Assembly (NCBI RefSeq): GCF_025971925.1
Contig: NZ_JAPDHV010000011.1
Coordinates: 1-55,389 of the forward strand
Source: Chryseobacterium oryctis
GTDB lineage: Bacteria; Bacteroidota; Bacteroidia; Flavobacteriales; Weeksellaceae
Length of the DNA: 55,389 nucleotides
Reading direction: 5' to 3'
Within the stretch, counting starts at the first letter, position 1, and each line of letters opens with the position of its first letter. Made by a program: the position numbers and the translations under genes. Shown in pieces: positions 17,686 to 26,450 of the stretch. The notes below the pieces were generated by a model that saw nothing but the letters and a program-made list of their open reading frames with translations, made no database searches and was not told the DNA's origin.

Positions 17686-18711
17686 ATGAAAAAAGCTATT
17701 CTCATTATCATCTTACTTGTTTTTGTAATAGGAGGATTTTTCGGTTTGAGATTTTATAATAAATATTATGGCAATAATGTAGAAAAAGACGGATATGTTT
17801 TGATTCCTCATAATGCGAGTTTTAAACAAATTCTAGATTCTACAGCAAAATATGTGAAAGATAAAGAGTCTTTCGAAATTGTTGCTAAATCTAAAGACCT
17901 TGAAAAATACTTTAAACCCGGACGTTACCATTTCCAAAAAGGATTAGGAAATACAAACCTCGTTAATATGATTAAAGCCGGAAATCAAACTGAAAATAGT
18001 TTTAGAATCGGTGATTTTGGGGATATGTATCAAATGATTGGTAAAGTAACTAAAAAAACAGAACTTGATTCTTTAAAATTCGTAAATGATCTTAATGCTA
18101 TTGCAACAGAAAAAGGATATAAAAATGCTGAAGATTTAAAGAAATATCTGTTTATTGATACTTACAATTTTTATTGGACTGTAACACCAAAAGAGTTTTT
18201 CAAAAAATTTGAAGATCAATATAATGAGTTTTGGACCAGCGAAAGAAAAACTAAAGAACAGGAATCAGGATTAACAAGAGAGCAAATTTATGCTCTTGCT
18301 TCGATTGTTTACAAAGAATCTGGAGGCAAAAAAGATGAAATGGAAACAATTGCCGGTTTATATCTGAATCGTTACAGAAAAGGAATGAAACTACAATCTG
18401 ACCCGACTGTAATTTATGCTATAAACAAACAGACTAATTTTAAAGAAACGATAAAAAGAGTCTTTTACAAACATCTCTCTACTCCATCTCCCTACAATAC
18501 TTATGCAAATGCAGGAATTCCTCCAGGACCGATTTGTATTGTAGATAAAAATTCAGTAGATGCAGTGTTGAATGCCGAAAAAAACAATTATATTTTTATG
18601 TGTGCAGATCCTGCAAGATTTGGATATCATAAGTTTACTGCAAGTGCAGAAGAACATGCTATAAATGCAAAAGCTTATCAGAATTGGTTGAATTCAAAAA
18701 ATATAAAATAA
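17686..18711 (+). CDS. mltG: Endolytic murein transglycosylase MltG
   Basis: 341 residues: an N-terminal membrane anchor (about 4-22), a LysM-like region, and the YceG catalytic domain. It cleaves nascent glycan strands in the periplasm and may end their polymerisation. The active-site Glu lies in ALASIVYKESGG; downstream are RYRKGMKLQSDPTVIYA and NTYANAGIPPGPI, hallmarks of the family. It follows dapF in an apparent cell-wall operon. Confidence 0.95.
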   Translation: MKKAILIIILLVFVIGGFFGLRFYNKYYGNNVEKDGYVLIPHNASFKQILDSTAKYVKDKESFEIVAKSKDLEKYFKPGRYHFQKGLGNTNLVNMIKAGNQTENSFRIGDFGDMYQMIGKVTKKTELDSLKFVNDLNAIATEKGYKNAEDLKKYLFIDTYNFYWTVTPKEFFKKFEDQYNEFWTSERKTKEQESGLTREQIYALASIVYKESGGKKDEMETIAGLYLNRYRKGMKLQSDPTVIYAINKQTNFKETIKRVFYKHLSTPSPYNTYANAGIPPGPICIVDKNSVDAVLNAEKNNYIFMCADPARFGYHKFTASAEEHAINAKAYQNWLNSKNIK

Positions 18712-18867
18712 TTAACTTTATTTTAACAAAATAATAATTAACATTCGGCTATTAAAAGCGACATATATAACATATACAAATAAAAAATTATCTTATTTTA
18801 GAATTTCCACAATTGATAATTTTAAAATATTATGAATAATAATTGACGATTTACATAAAACAAATCT

Positions 18868-21507
18868 ATGAACCAGACGGAAATTATCCACCTTTTCACA
18901 AAAAAAACGTTAGGGCTTACATTTGTTCTGTCAGCAGCAGCACTGGCTTTTGCTCAGGATAAAGTAGGTATTTCAGGATCAATTGTTAATAAAGACAATA
19001 TGCCTGTACCTTATGCATCTGTAACTTTCAGTAACAAAGCTAATAAACTGTTTAGCGATGCAACTCTTACTGATGAAAAGGGACAATATAAACTAGATCT
19101 TGCTCCGGGAAATTATGACATAACTGTTGAAGCTATTGATTACAAAAAAAGCCTTGTAAACAAACAAATTACTTCTGCAGGAAATATCGGTGCATTATCT
19201 ATAGAACCTGAAAAAAGTACTACTAACTTAAAAACTCAGGACATACAAGGTGTTGTTATTACTGCACAAGCTACAAAGCCATACAAAGTGGAGCTTGACA
19301 AAAAAACATACGACCCCTCTCAGGATATTGTAAGCAAGGGAGGAAATTTACAAGATGTTTTAACCAATGTACCTTCAGTTTCTGTTGATACAGATGGAAC
19401 TGTTTCTATGAGAGGTAATTCTAATGTAAAATTCTTAATCAACGGTAAGCCTTCTTCACTTTTAGGAATTGATGATGGAGCAAATGCATTACAAAGTATT
19501 CCTGCCGACCAAATTGAAAGAGTTGAAGTAATTACCAATCCTTCTTCAAAGTTTGAAGCTTCAGGAACAGCAGGTATTTTGAATATTATCCTTAAAAAAG
19601 ATAAAAAAATGGGGTTCAACGGAAGCGTTACTGGCTCTGTAGGATACCTGCCAAGAACAAACCTTAATGCTAATTTGAATTGGAGAAAAGGAAACTGGAC
19701 TTGGCATGTAAACGGAGGTGGTGGTTATCAAAAAAATGAGAGCACTAGCAAAAACTCTACTATACAAAAGTTTACTGACATTAATAGTATTCCTTTAAAT
19801 AGTTTTCCTTATACTCAAACTAGTATTCAAGATGGAAAAACAAAAAGAGAAGGTGATAACTATAACCTCACAGCTGGATTTACCCATGACATTTCTGATA
19901 AAACATCTGTTAATTTATCTGGAATGCTCAGAAGTTTTAACAATGATCAAAATGCTCTCAATATTTACGATGAAATTGAGTATCGTACAGTAATGGGAGC
20001 CGATCCCAATGATCCTAACTCGACCATTGAAATTGGGCCAAGAACATCAGAGAAGTTATCCAGAACAAGAAATAGCGTTGGTAATAATAAAAACTTTGCT
20101 ACTCAACTAGATTTCGGTTTAGATCAAAAAATTGGGGATAATGGACAAGTTGTTTACATTTCTGGTAGTTATCAAACTAATAAGTCAGATGGTACAAATG
20201 TTATCAGACAAAATTCATATAATATTACCAAGAATTTAACTGAAAAAAATCTGATCAATAATGTAGATACCCATTCTCAAACCAAAACCTTTATTGGTAA
20301 AGCAGATTATGAATTGCCTATTGGTGATAACTCTAAATTTGAAGCGGGAGCAAGATATGACTATAATAAAAATACTTATAACTATTTTGTGAATGAAAGT
20401 AATGGAGGAAGCCCTTATTACACAAGATATGATTTCACCAGCAATACAGTTTATTCAGAAAGCATTTTGGGAATATATGCTCAATTTAAAAGTAAAATTG
20501 GTGAGAAATTCGCATATCAATTAGGATTAAGAAGTGAAACATCATCCATTAATATTAATTTTGATTATAATAAGTTGATTGAAGGAACACAAGATAGTTA
20601 CGAACCAAAACATGAAACGGTTAAGAAAAACTATACTCAATTCTTCCCCTCTGTATTCTTAAGCTATGATTTAGGAAATAAGGATCAGTTATTATTAAAC
20701 TACTCTAGAAGAATTAATAGACCAAGAGCATTTTCATTAATTCCTTTCATGTCCTTTGATGATGATAGAAATTACTTCCAAGGAAATTCCGACCTAAATC
20801 CAACTTATGAAAACTCATTTGAATTAGGTTATAGTATTTCAAACAAGAAAATTACATTTAACCCTACATTATACTTCAAAAAATCTCAGGACGAGCAAAA
20901 CAGATATCAATATCTTTTGAATGGTTCTATTTATACAAAGCCTGTAAATGTTGGCTCTGAAACTAATTACGGATTAGATCTTAATGGTACTTATGATCCT
21001 TTCTCTTGGTGGAAAATGATGCTTTCCGCAGATTTATACGGGTATAAAAATACAGGAAGCTTTAATTTATTCCCAGAAAATCCGAATACTCGTAACGATT
21101 TCTCTGGCACAGGTTTTTCTTATCGCTTAAGATTTAATAATACTTTTAAAATCGATAAAACATTTAGTGTACAGCTACAAAGCTTCTACAGAGCCGGCGA
21201 AAAAACTGCAATGAATGATAGAAAAGCAATGTATGGAATAGACTTGGGAGCATCGAAAACAATCTGGAACGGTAATGGAACAATTGGATTCAATATCAGA
21301 GATATTTTCAACACAAGAAGAATGAGAAATTTCTCAAATACCGAACAATTTACGCGTAATATGGAAATGCAATGGCAACCAAGACAGTTTGCACTTTCAT
21401 TTACTTATAGATTCAAACAAGGGGAAAAAATTGATATAAAACCAAAACCGAAAAAGGATATCAATTCAAATACCAAAGGTGAAGATGACCAACAAGGTCC
21501 AATGTAA
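18868..21507 (+). CDS. TonB-dependent receptor-type outer membrane beta-barrel protein
   Basis: 879 residues. The signal peptide ends near residue 29 (ALAFAQ) after an unusually long polar start, MNQTEIIHLFTKK. A carboxypeptidase-regulatory-like Ig domain covers about 33-120, a plug-like domain about 150-240 (NVPSVSVDTDGTVSMRGNSN, IERVEVITNPSSKFEASGTA), and a long barrel the rest, in the style of the outer membrane protein beta-barrel family (PF14905 group). The last residues are a polar K/P/D-rich tail rather than a classic terminal Phe. The transported compound is unknown. No SusD partner is adjacent, so it is not a standard polysaccharide-utilisation pair. Confidence 0.9.
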   Translation: MNQTEIIHLFTKKTLGLTFVLSAAALAFAQDKVGISGSIVNKDNMPVPYASVTFSNKANKLFSDATLTDEKGQYKLDLAPGNYDITVEAIDYKKSLVNKQITSAGNIGALSIEPEKSTTNLKTQDIQGVVITAQATKPYKVELDKKTYDPSQDIVSKGGNLQDVLTNVPSVSVDTDGTVSMRGNSNVKFLINGKPSSLLGIDDGANALQSIPADQIERVEVITNPSSKFEASGTAGILNIILKKDKKMGFNGSVTGSVGYLPRTNLNANLNWRKGNWTWHVNGGGGYQKNESTSKNSTIQKFTDINSIPLNSFPYTQTSIQDGKTKREGDNYNLTAGFTHDISDKTSVNLSGMLRSFNNDQNALNIYDEIEYRTVMGADPNDPNSTIEIGPRTSEKLSRTRNSVGNNKNFATQLDFGLDQKIGDNGQVVYISGSYQTNKSDGTNVIRQNSYNITKNLTEKNLINNVDTHSQTKTFIGKADYELPIGDNSKFEAGARYDYNKNTYNYFVNESNGGSPYYTRYDFTSNTVYSESILGIYAQFKSKIGEKFAYQLGLRSETSSININFDYNKLIEGTQDSYEPKHETVKKNYTQFFPSVFLSYDLGNKDQLLLNYSRRINRPRAFSLIPFMSFDDDRNYFQGNSDLNPTYENSFELGYSISNKKITFNPTLYFKKSQDEQNRYQYLLNGSIYTKPVNVGSETNYGLDLNGTYDPFSWWKMMLSADLYGYKNTGSFNLFPENPNTRNDFSGTGFSYRLRFNNTFKIDKTFSVQLQSFYRAGEKTAMNDRKAMYGIDLGASKTIWNGNGTIGFNIRDIFNTRRMRNFSNTEQFTRNMEMQWQPRQFALSFTYRFKQGEKIDIKPKPKKDINSNTKGEDDQQGPM

Positions 21508-21513
21508 TAACAT

Positions 21514-21546
21514 AAAAAATCCCGAAAATAAATTCGGGATTTTTTA
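21514..21546. terminator. Bidirectional terminator between convergent genes
   Basis: AATCCCGAA / TTCGGGATT stem with A and T runs on both sides. It serves both the outer-membrane receptor gene and the convergent cytidylyltransferase gene. Confidence 0.85.
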
Positions 21547-21984
21547 TTTTTTAGCTAGCTTTTGTTCTTCTGCCTCGTGAATTCGTCTTCTTAAATCACT
21601 TGATGAAAATCTATGATCTCTTTTGTTATAAAAGATTTCAATTCCTTTTTCTTCACAGTATTTTTTCCCCGTAAAATCTCTATCCATATAATCATCTCCT
21701 ATGATTCTTACATCAATAACAAAAGACTTCAAAATATCCTCTAAATCTTCTTCTGTATAATAAGGAATAATTTCATCAACAGCATTCACTGCTTTTAATT
21801 GAATATACCTTTCAACAATAGTTTGGGTAGGTTTATTCTTCGTTGGTCTATCATGAGAGGGGTCAATTTGTAACCCTACAATTAGATAATCACAAACTGT
21901 TTTTGCTTCTTCAAGCATTTTAATGTGCCCTGCGTGTAACAAATCGAATGAGGAAAATGTAATACCAATTTTTTGTGTTTTCAT
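21544..21984 (-). CDS. Cytidylyltransferase-family (TagD-like) nucleotidyltransferase
   Basis: 146 residues, a single cytidylyltransferase fold. The nucleotide-binding HxGH motif is H17-A-G-H20 and the C-terminal SSSDLRRRI matches the ISSSxLR-type motif. Closest to glycerol-3-phosphate cytidylyltransferases (TagD, about 130 residues), but RPTKNKPTQTIVERYIQLKAV differs in detail, so the activated substrate (glycerol-P, another alditol-P, ethanolamine-P) is uncertain. It ends a minus-strand gene group with galE and a sugar aminotransferase, which suggests a cell-surface glycan role. The gap to galE is 97 bases. Confidence 0.85.
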   Translation of the reverse strand: MKTQKIGITFSSFDLLHAGHIKMLEEAKTVCDYLIVGLQIDPSHDRPTKNKPTQTIVERYIQLKAVNAVDEIIPYYTEEDLEDILKSFVIDVRIIGDDYMDRDFTGKKYCEEKGIEIFYNKRDHRFSSSDLRRRIHEAEEQKLAKK

Positions 21985-22081
21985 ATAATTCTGACTTATT
22001 TTTAAATTTCACCAAAACTCTTTTGTTTACTATAGAAACATTTAGCTTTGGATAATCTTTGTTAATTATTTTATAAATAAT

Positions 22082-23104
22082 TTAAAGTTCTCTTGATTTC
22101 AAATATTTTTGCCACTCCCAAGTCGTTCTCAATGCATCTTCCAGAGTGGTCTCAGACTTCCAGTTGAGTTCTTTTTCTGCTTTATCAGCATTAGCATATG
22201 CAATTGTAATATCCCCTTCTCTTCTATCACAGATTTGATAAGGAACTTCTACATTATTTGCTTTTTCAAATGCTTTTACGACTTCCAAAACCGATGAACC
22301 ATTCCCAGTTCCCAAGTTGTAAATATCAACTGTTGTTTCTTCAGATTTGTTTTCCATTAATCTTTTTAGAGCTGCAACGTGAGCTTTAGCCAAATCTACA
22401 ACATAAATATAATCTCGAACTGCTGTTCCATCTACAGTAGGATAATCATTACCCCAAATACTCAATTTTTCTCTGATTCCTGCTGCAGTTTGAGTAACGT
22501 AAGGTACTAAATTATTAGGTATACCAATCGGTAATTCACCCAATTTTGCAGACGGATGTGCTCCTATCGGATTAAAATATCTTAACAACGTTATTTTTCT
22601 TTGATATGCTTTAGCAAAATCAATCAGGATTTCTTCTCCCATCTGCTTTGTCTTACCATAAACACTTTCTGGTATTTTCAAAGGCGTATTTTCATCAATT
22701 GGCATTGTATCAGCCTGTCCGTAAACTGTACAAGAAGAACTGAATATAAAATTAGAAATCTCTCTTTCTTTAAATTCCTGCAGAATATTAATTAAAGTAA
22801 AAAGATTATTCTCATAATAATCAATTGGTTTTTCCTGGCTCTCTCCTACTGCTTTATAAGCTGCAAAATTGATACATCCATCTATCTTATGAGCATCAAA
22901 AACCTGTGAGAGAAGTTCCTTCCTTTTTAAATCAAATGGATAAAAAACAGGTTTCTTTCCTGTAACTTCTTCTATATTTTGTAATATAAATTTTTCTGAA
23001 TTAGATAAATCATCAACAATAACAACATCAAAGTTATTATTTAAAAGTTCCACAACCGTGTGAGAACCAATATATCCAAGTCCACCTGTGACTAATATTG
23101 CCAT
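22082..23104 (-). CDS. galE: UDP-glucose 4-epimerase
   Basis: 340 residues, standard GalE length. It interconverts UDP-glucose and UDP-galactose using bound NAD. Visible are the NAD-binding GGLGYIGSH (7-15), the FSSSCTVYG active-site segment (about 121-129), and the catalytic YxxxK with Y149 and K153. RYFNPIGAHPS and the C-terminal LNWKSETTLEDALRTTWEWQ are typical of GalE. It follows a small membrane protein by 11 bases in the sugar operon. Confidence 0.95.
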   Translation of the reverse strand: MAILVTGGLGYIGSHTVVELLNNNFDVVIVDDLSNSEKFILQNIEEVTGKKPVFYPFDLKRKELLSQVFDAHKIDGCINFAAYKAVGESQEKPIDYYENNLFTLINILQEFKEREISNFIFSSSCTVYGQADTMPIDENTPLKIPESVYGKTKQMGEEILIDFAKAYQRKITLLRYFNPIGAHPSAKLGELPIGIPNNLVPYVTQTAAGIREKLSIWGNDYPTVDGTAVRDYIYVVDLAKAHVAALKRLMENKSEETTVDIYNLGTGNGSSVLEVVKAFEKANNVEVPYQICDRREGDITIAYANADKAEKELNWKSETTLEDALRTTWEWQKYLKSREL

Positions 23105-23115
23105 GTTTTATTTTT

Positions 23116-23574
23116 TTAATCTTCGTGTTTTCCTATTTCCTCTATTTCATTAACTATATTTTTTTCTTTCTTATTAATATTTAAATAAAAAATATAAAAA
23201 GTAATAAAAACAATCACCAATGAATTAAAAAGAATTACAAAATTATAATAAGTATTATTTTCATAGGTTTTAAACAGAGTAAATTGGGCATAAAGTACCA
23301 AAACACCTATCAATCCAGCAAAAATATTAAGTATAATTTTTGTTTTTTTAGCTTTATAATAAATTAATAAAGTACAAATTAAATTAATTACAATATAAAA
23401 AGAGTATTTAGCAATATTTAAAGAAATACTCTCTTTATAATATTGATCATAACTTGAAGAATTATAAGATTTCAAAGTATTAGCAGTATAAAGTGCATAA
23501 AGTATCACAACTAAAAAATGAAATCCTAAAAAGAATTTATATTTTCTTCCTTTTAAAAAAAATTCTTCTCTCAT
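23116..23574 (-). CDS. Small membrane protein of unknown function
   Basis: 152 residues with four predicted membrane helices (FLGFHFLVVILYALYTA, YSFYIVINLICTLLIYYKA, IILNIFAGLIGVLVLYAQF, FVILFNSLVIVFITFYIFYL) and a charged C-terminal tail. I chose the ATG giving MREEFF, 7 bases after the aminotransferase stop. The alternative 11 codons upstream would overlap that gene by 26 bases and adds an odd MLCWSLWGNEI. No family is recognised. Its place between aminotransferase and galE suggests a glycan-related role; this is inference from context only. Confidence 0.75.
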   Translation of the reverse strand: MREEFFLKGRKYKFFLGFHFLVVILYALYTANTLKSYNSSSYDQYYKESISLNIAKYSFYIVINLICTLLIYYKAKKTKIILNIFAGLIGVLVLYAQFTLFKTYENNTYYNFVILFNSLVIVFITFYIFYLNINKKEKNIVNEIEEIGKHED

Positions 23575-23581
23575 TATTTCA

Positions 23582-24706
23582 TTACCCCATAAACTCCAGC
23601 ACAGCATCCGTAATATACTTCAACTGTTCATCATCCAATTCTGTATGCATCGGAAGAGAGATAACCTGGTCTAAAAGTTTATCCGTATTCACAAAGTCAG
23701 AAGCGTTACTTTCCTGATAATATGCTTTTTGTTTTCTCAACGCCACAGGATAATAAATCATCGCCGGAATATCTTTTTCTGCTAAGAATTTTTGAAGTTC
23801 ATTACGTTTACCATTCAAAATTCTCAATGTATATTGATGAAAAACGTGAGTAGAATTCTCTGCTCTTTTGGGCGTTAAAATATTTTCGTGATTAGCAAAG
23901 GCTTCATCATAAAAATCTGCTGCCTTTCTTCTTGCTTCATTATAAGAATCCAAATGAGGAAGTTTTTTTCTTAAAACCGCAGCCTGAATACTATCCAGAC
24001 GTGAATTCACCCCAACCTCATCATGATAATACCTTTCATACATTCCGTGATTTACAATACCTCTCAAACGGTGTGCTAAATCGTCATTATTGGTAAAAAT
24101 TGCACCTCCATCACCATAACAACCTAAATTTTTAGAAGGAAAAAATGAAGTTGTTCCCACAGTAGACATCGTCCCCGATTTTTTTACGGTTCCGTCTGAA
24201 AAAGTATAATCTGCACCTATTGCCTGGGCATTATCTTCAATTACATATAAATTATGCTCCTCAGCAATTTTCAAAATTTCTTCCATATTGGCACATTGTC
24301 CGAAAATATGTACAGGAATAATTGCTTTTGTTTTAGGAGTTATTGCTTTTTTGATAGCCTCAATAGAAATTGTAAATGTATCATAATCTACATCTACCAA
24401 AACAGATTTAAGTTTTAATAAATGAATAACTTCCACTGTTGCAGCAAATGTAAAATCTGCTGTAATCACCTCATCACCTTCCTGTAAATCAAGAGACATT
24501 AAGGCAATTTGAAGCGCATCTGTACCATTTGCACAAGGAATAACATGCTTTACGTCTAAATAAGACTCCAATTCATTCTGGAAAGACTTAACTTCAGGAC
24601 CATTGATAAAAGCCGCTGAATCCATTACATTTAACACTGCATTGTCTACTTCATTCTTTATTTTGTAATACTGACTTTGCAAGTCAACCATCTGAATTTT
24701 TTTCAT
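23582..24706 (-). CDS. DegT/DnrJ/EryC1/StrS-family sugar aminotransferase
   Basis: 374 residues, a PLP-dependent aminotransferase of the nucleotide-sugar type. PLP-binding Lys192 lies in FFPSKNLGCYGDGG, the ANGTDALQIAL segment (about 59-69) holds the phosphate cup, and VIEDNAQAIGA contains the Asp that contacts the pyridine nitrogen. Family members put an amino group on a 3- or 4-keto sugar nucleotide for O-antigen, capsule or glycoprotein sugars. The exact sugar is not shown. It is the first gene of the operon with galE. Confidence 0.92.
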   Translation of the reverse strand: MKKIQMVDLQSQYYKIKNEVDNAVLNVMDSAAFINGPEVKSFQNELESYLDVKHVIPCANGTDALQIALMSLDLQEGDEVITADFTFAATVEVIHLLKLKSVLVDVDYDTFTISIEAIKKAITPKTKAIIPVHIFGQCANMEEILKIAEEHNLYVIEDNAQAIGADYTFSDGTVKKSGTMSTVGTTSFFPSKNLGCYGDGGAIFTNNDDLAHRLRGIVNHGMYERYYHDEVGVNSRLDSIQAAVLRKKLPHLDSYNEARRKAADFYDEAFANHENILTPKRAENSTHVFHQYTLRILNGKRNELQKFLAEKDIPAMIYYPVALRKQKAYYQESNASDFVNTDKLLDQVISLPMHTELDDEQLKYITDAVLEFMG

Positions 24707-24794
24707 AAAATAAAATATTTGTGTAAAAATAAGGAATTTAAAATCCTTTTAAAAATTTTATTGATTTTGTTTTATCTTTATACAAAAGAAATAT

Positions 24795-26402
24795 ATGAAA
24801 AAAATTTTATTATCTTGTCTTTTAGCAGCTTATTCTATTTCGTTTGCTCAAACACAACTTGTTTTTGTCTTTTTTAAAGACAAGCCCAATAAAGCTGCTT
24901 TTTATGCTAATCCTCTTTCAGAGCTTAGCCAAAAATCCCTCGACAGACGTACAACATTAGGAATTGCATTGAACGACCAGGACGCTCCTATTGAACAAAC
25001 TTATATTCAGAATATTCAAAATCTTGGTTTTACGGTAACAGACTACTCAAAATGGCTAAATGGTGTTGCTGTAAATGCAACTCCGGCTCAAATTACGACC
25101 CTTCAATCTCAAACCTATGTACAAAGTGTTGAAAGTTTTGCTAAAAACTTGTCATCAACAGGAACTAAAATAGCACATCATAACAAATGGCAAGATTTTT
25201 ACTCAACCAATAAAACACAGACTTTATTTGATTATGGTTCCGGTTCTGAGCAAATTGACCAGATTAATTTAAGACCTCTTCATCTTGCAGGCTATACAGG
25301 AACGGGAGTTACAATCGCCGTTATTGATACAGGGTTTCCAACTGTGAATACGGGTTCCGCATTTTCCAGACTTAACAATAATAATCAAATTAAAGGAGGT
25401 TATGATTTTGTTACAAAATCGACCAATATCTATGAACCTTCACTGAATGCTCACGGAACAGTAGTTTTAGGAGCAATTGGAGGTTATATAGAAAATACTT
25501 TTATTGGTTCGGCTCCCGATGCTAATTTTTACCTTTACCGAAGCGAAAATGCAGATGTAGAAATTCCCGAAGAGGAATTATATTGGATTGAAGCTGCTGA
25601 AGAAGCCGACAGAAAAGGTGTTGAAATTATCACAACCTCTCTAGGATATTATACTTTTGATGACCCACAATACAATTATACTTATTCTGATATGAATGGT
25701 TCAAAGTCTTTTATTGCAAGAGGAGCAGAAATTGCTTCTAATAAAGGAATTTTTGTATTAATTGCTGCGGGAAATTCAGGAGCCCAACCTTGGCACTATA
25801 TTTTAACTCCTGCGGATAACTCAAAAGTTTTTACCATTGGATCTGTTGACTCTACAGGAAATTCTTCAACTTTTTCATCTTTCGGCCCTAATTCATTAGG
25901 CGTTATAAAACCTGACGGAAGTACAAGAGGGACAAGTTCTACAACCGTAAACAATAATTCAACAACAGTTGTTAGTGGAACTTCTATTGCCACACCCATT
26001 GCAGCAGGAGGTGTTGCTTGCCTTATTCAGGCATTTTCTACAATGAATAGAGATACAATGAAAAACAGATTAAGACAAACAGCTTCTCTCTATCCTAGTT
26101 ATACTGATCAAATGGGTTACGGAATTTTAAACTTTGGAAGTTTTTATAATCAGGTTTTAAATACTTCTGACTTAGTAAAAAAACAGAAACTTAGCATTTT
26201 CCCAAATCCGGTTAGTAATATTTTAAATATAGCTACTGAAAGTGAAGTTTTATCCTTAGAAATTCATGACAACTTAGGTAGGTTAATTACAAAAAACATC
26301 AATGAGAAATCAATAGAAGTTGATTATTTCCCTAAAGGTGTTTATTACCTGAAAGTTCAGACGAAAGATAAGGTTTACTATGAAAAATTCATAAAAGAGT
26401 AA
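24795..26402 (+). CDS. T9SS-exported subtilisin-like serine protease (S8)
   Basis: 535 residues: signal peptide (1-18), an inhibitor-like propeptide region to about 150, an S8 catalytic domain, and a type IX secretion sorting domain (from about 465, FPNPVSNILNI to the end). The catalytic triad is Asp178 (AVIDTG), His220 (NAHGT) and Ser397 (SGTSIATP), with the oxyanion Asn327 in AAGNSG. It should be exported across the inner membrane by Sec and then to the cell surface or medium by the T9SS. It is divergent from the aminotransferase gene and has a terminator shared with ppc. Confidence 0.95.
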   Translation: MKKILLSCLLAAYSISFAQTQLVFVFFKDKPNKAAFYANPLSELSQKSLDRRTTLGIALNDQDAPIEQTYIQNIQNLGFTVTDYSKWLNGVAVNATPAQITTLQSQTYVQSVESFAKNLSSTGTKIAHHNKWQDFYSTNKTQTLFDYGSGSEQIDQINLRPLHLAGYTGTGVTIAVIDTGFPTVNTGSAFSRLNNNNQIKGGYDFVTKSTNIYEPSLNAHGTVVLGAIGGYIENTFIGSAPDANFYLYRSENADVEIPEEELYWIEAAEEADRKGVEIITTSLGYYTFDDPQYNYTYSDMNGSKSFIARGAEIASNKGIFVLIAAGNSGAQPWHYILTPADNSKVFTIGSVDSTGNSSTFSSFGPNSLGVIKPDGSTRGTSSTTVNNNSTTVVSGTSIATPIAAGGVACLIQAFSTMNRDTMKNRLRQTASLYPSYTDQMGYGILNFGSFYNQVLNTSDLVKKQKLSIFPNPVSNILNIATESEVLSLEIHDNLGRLITKNINEKSIEVDYFPKGVYYLKVQTKDKVYYEKFIKE

Positions 26403-26406
26403 TAAA

Positions 26407-26440
26407 AAAGAGCTGTTTATCAGTTATAAACAGCTCTTTG
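26407..26440. terminator. Bidirectional terminator between protease and ppc
   Basis: AAAGAGCTGTTTAT / ATAAACAGCTCTTT, a 14-bp perfect stem with 5-base loop, between convergent genes. Confidence 0.85.
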
Positions 26441-26450
26441 TATATAATTT

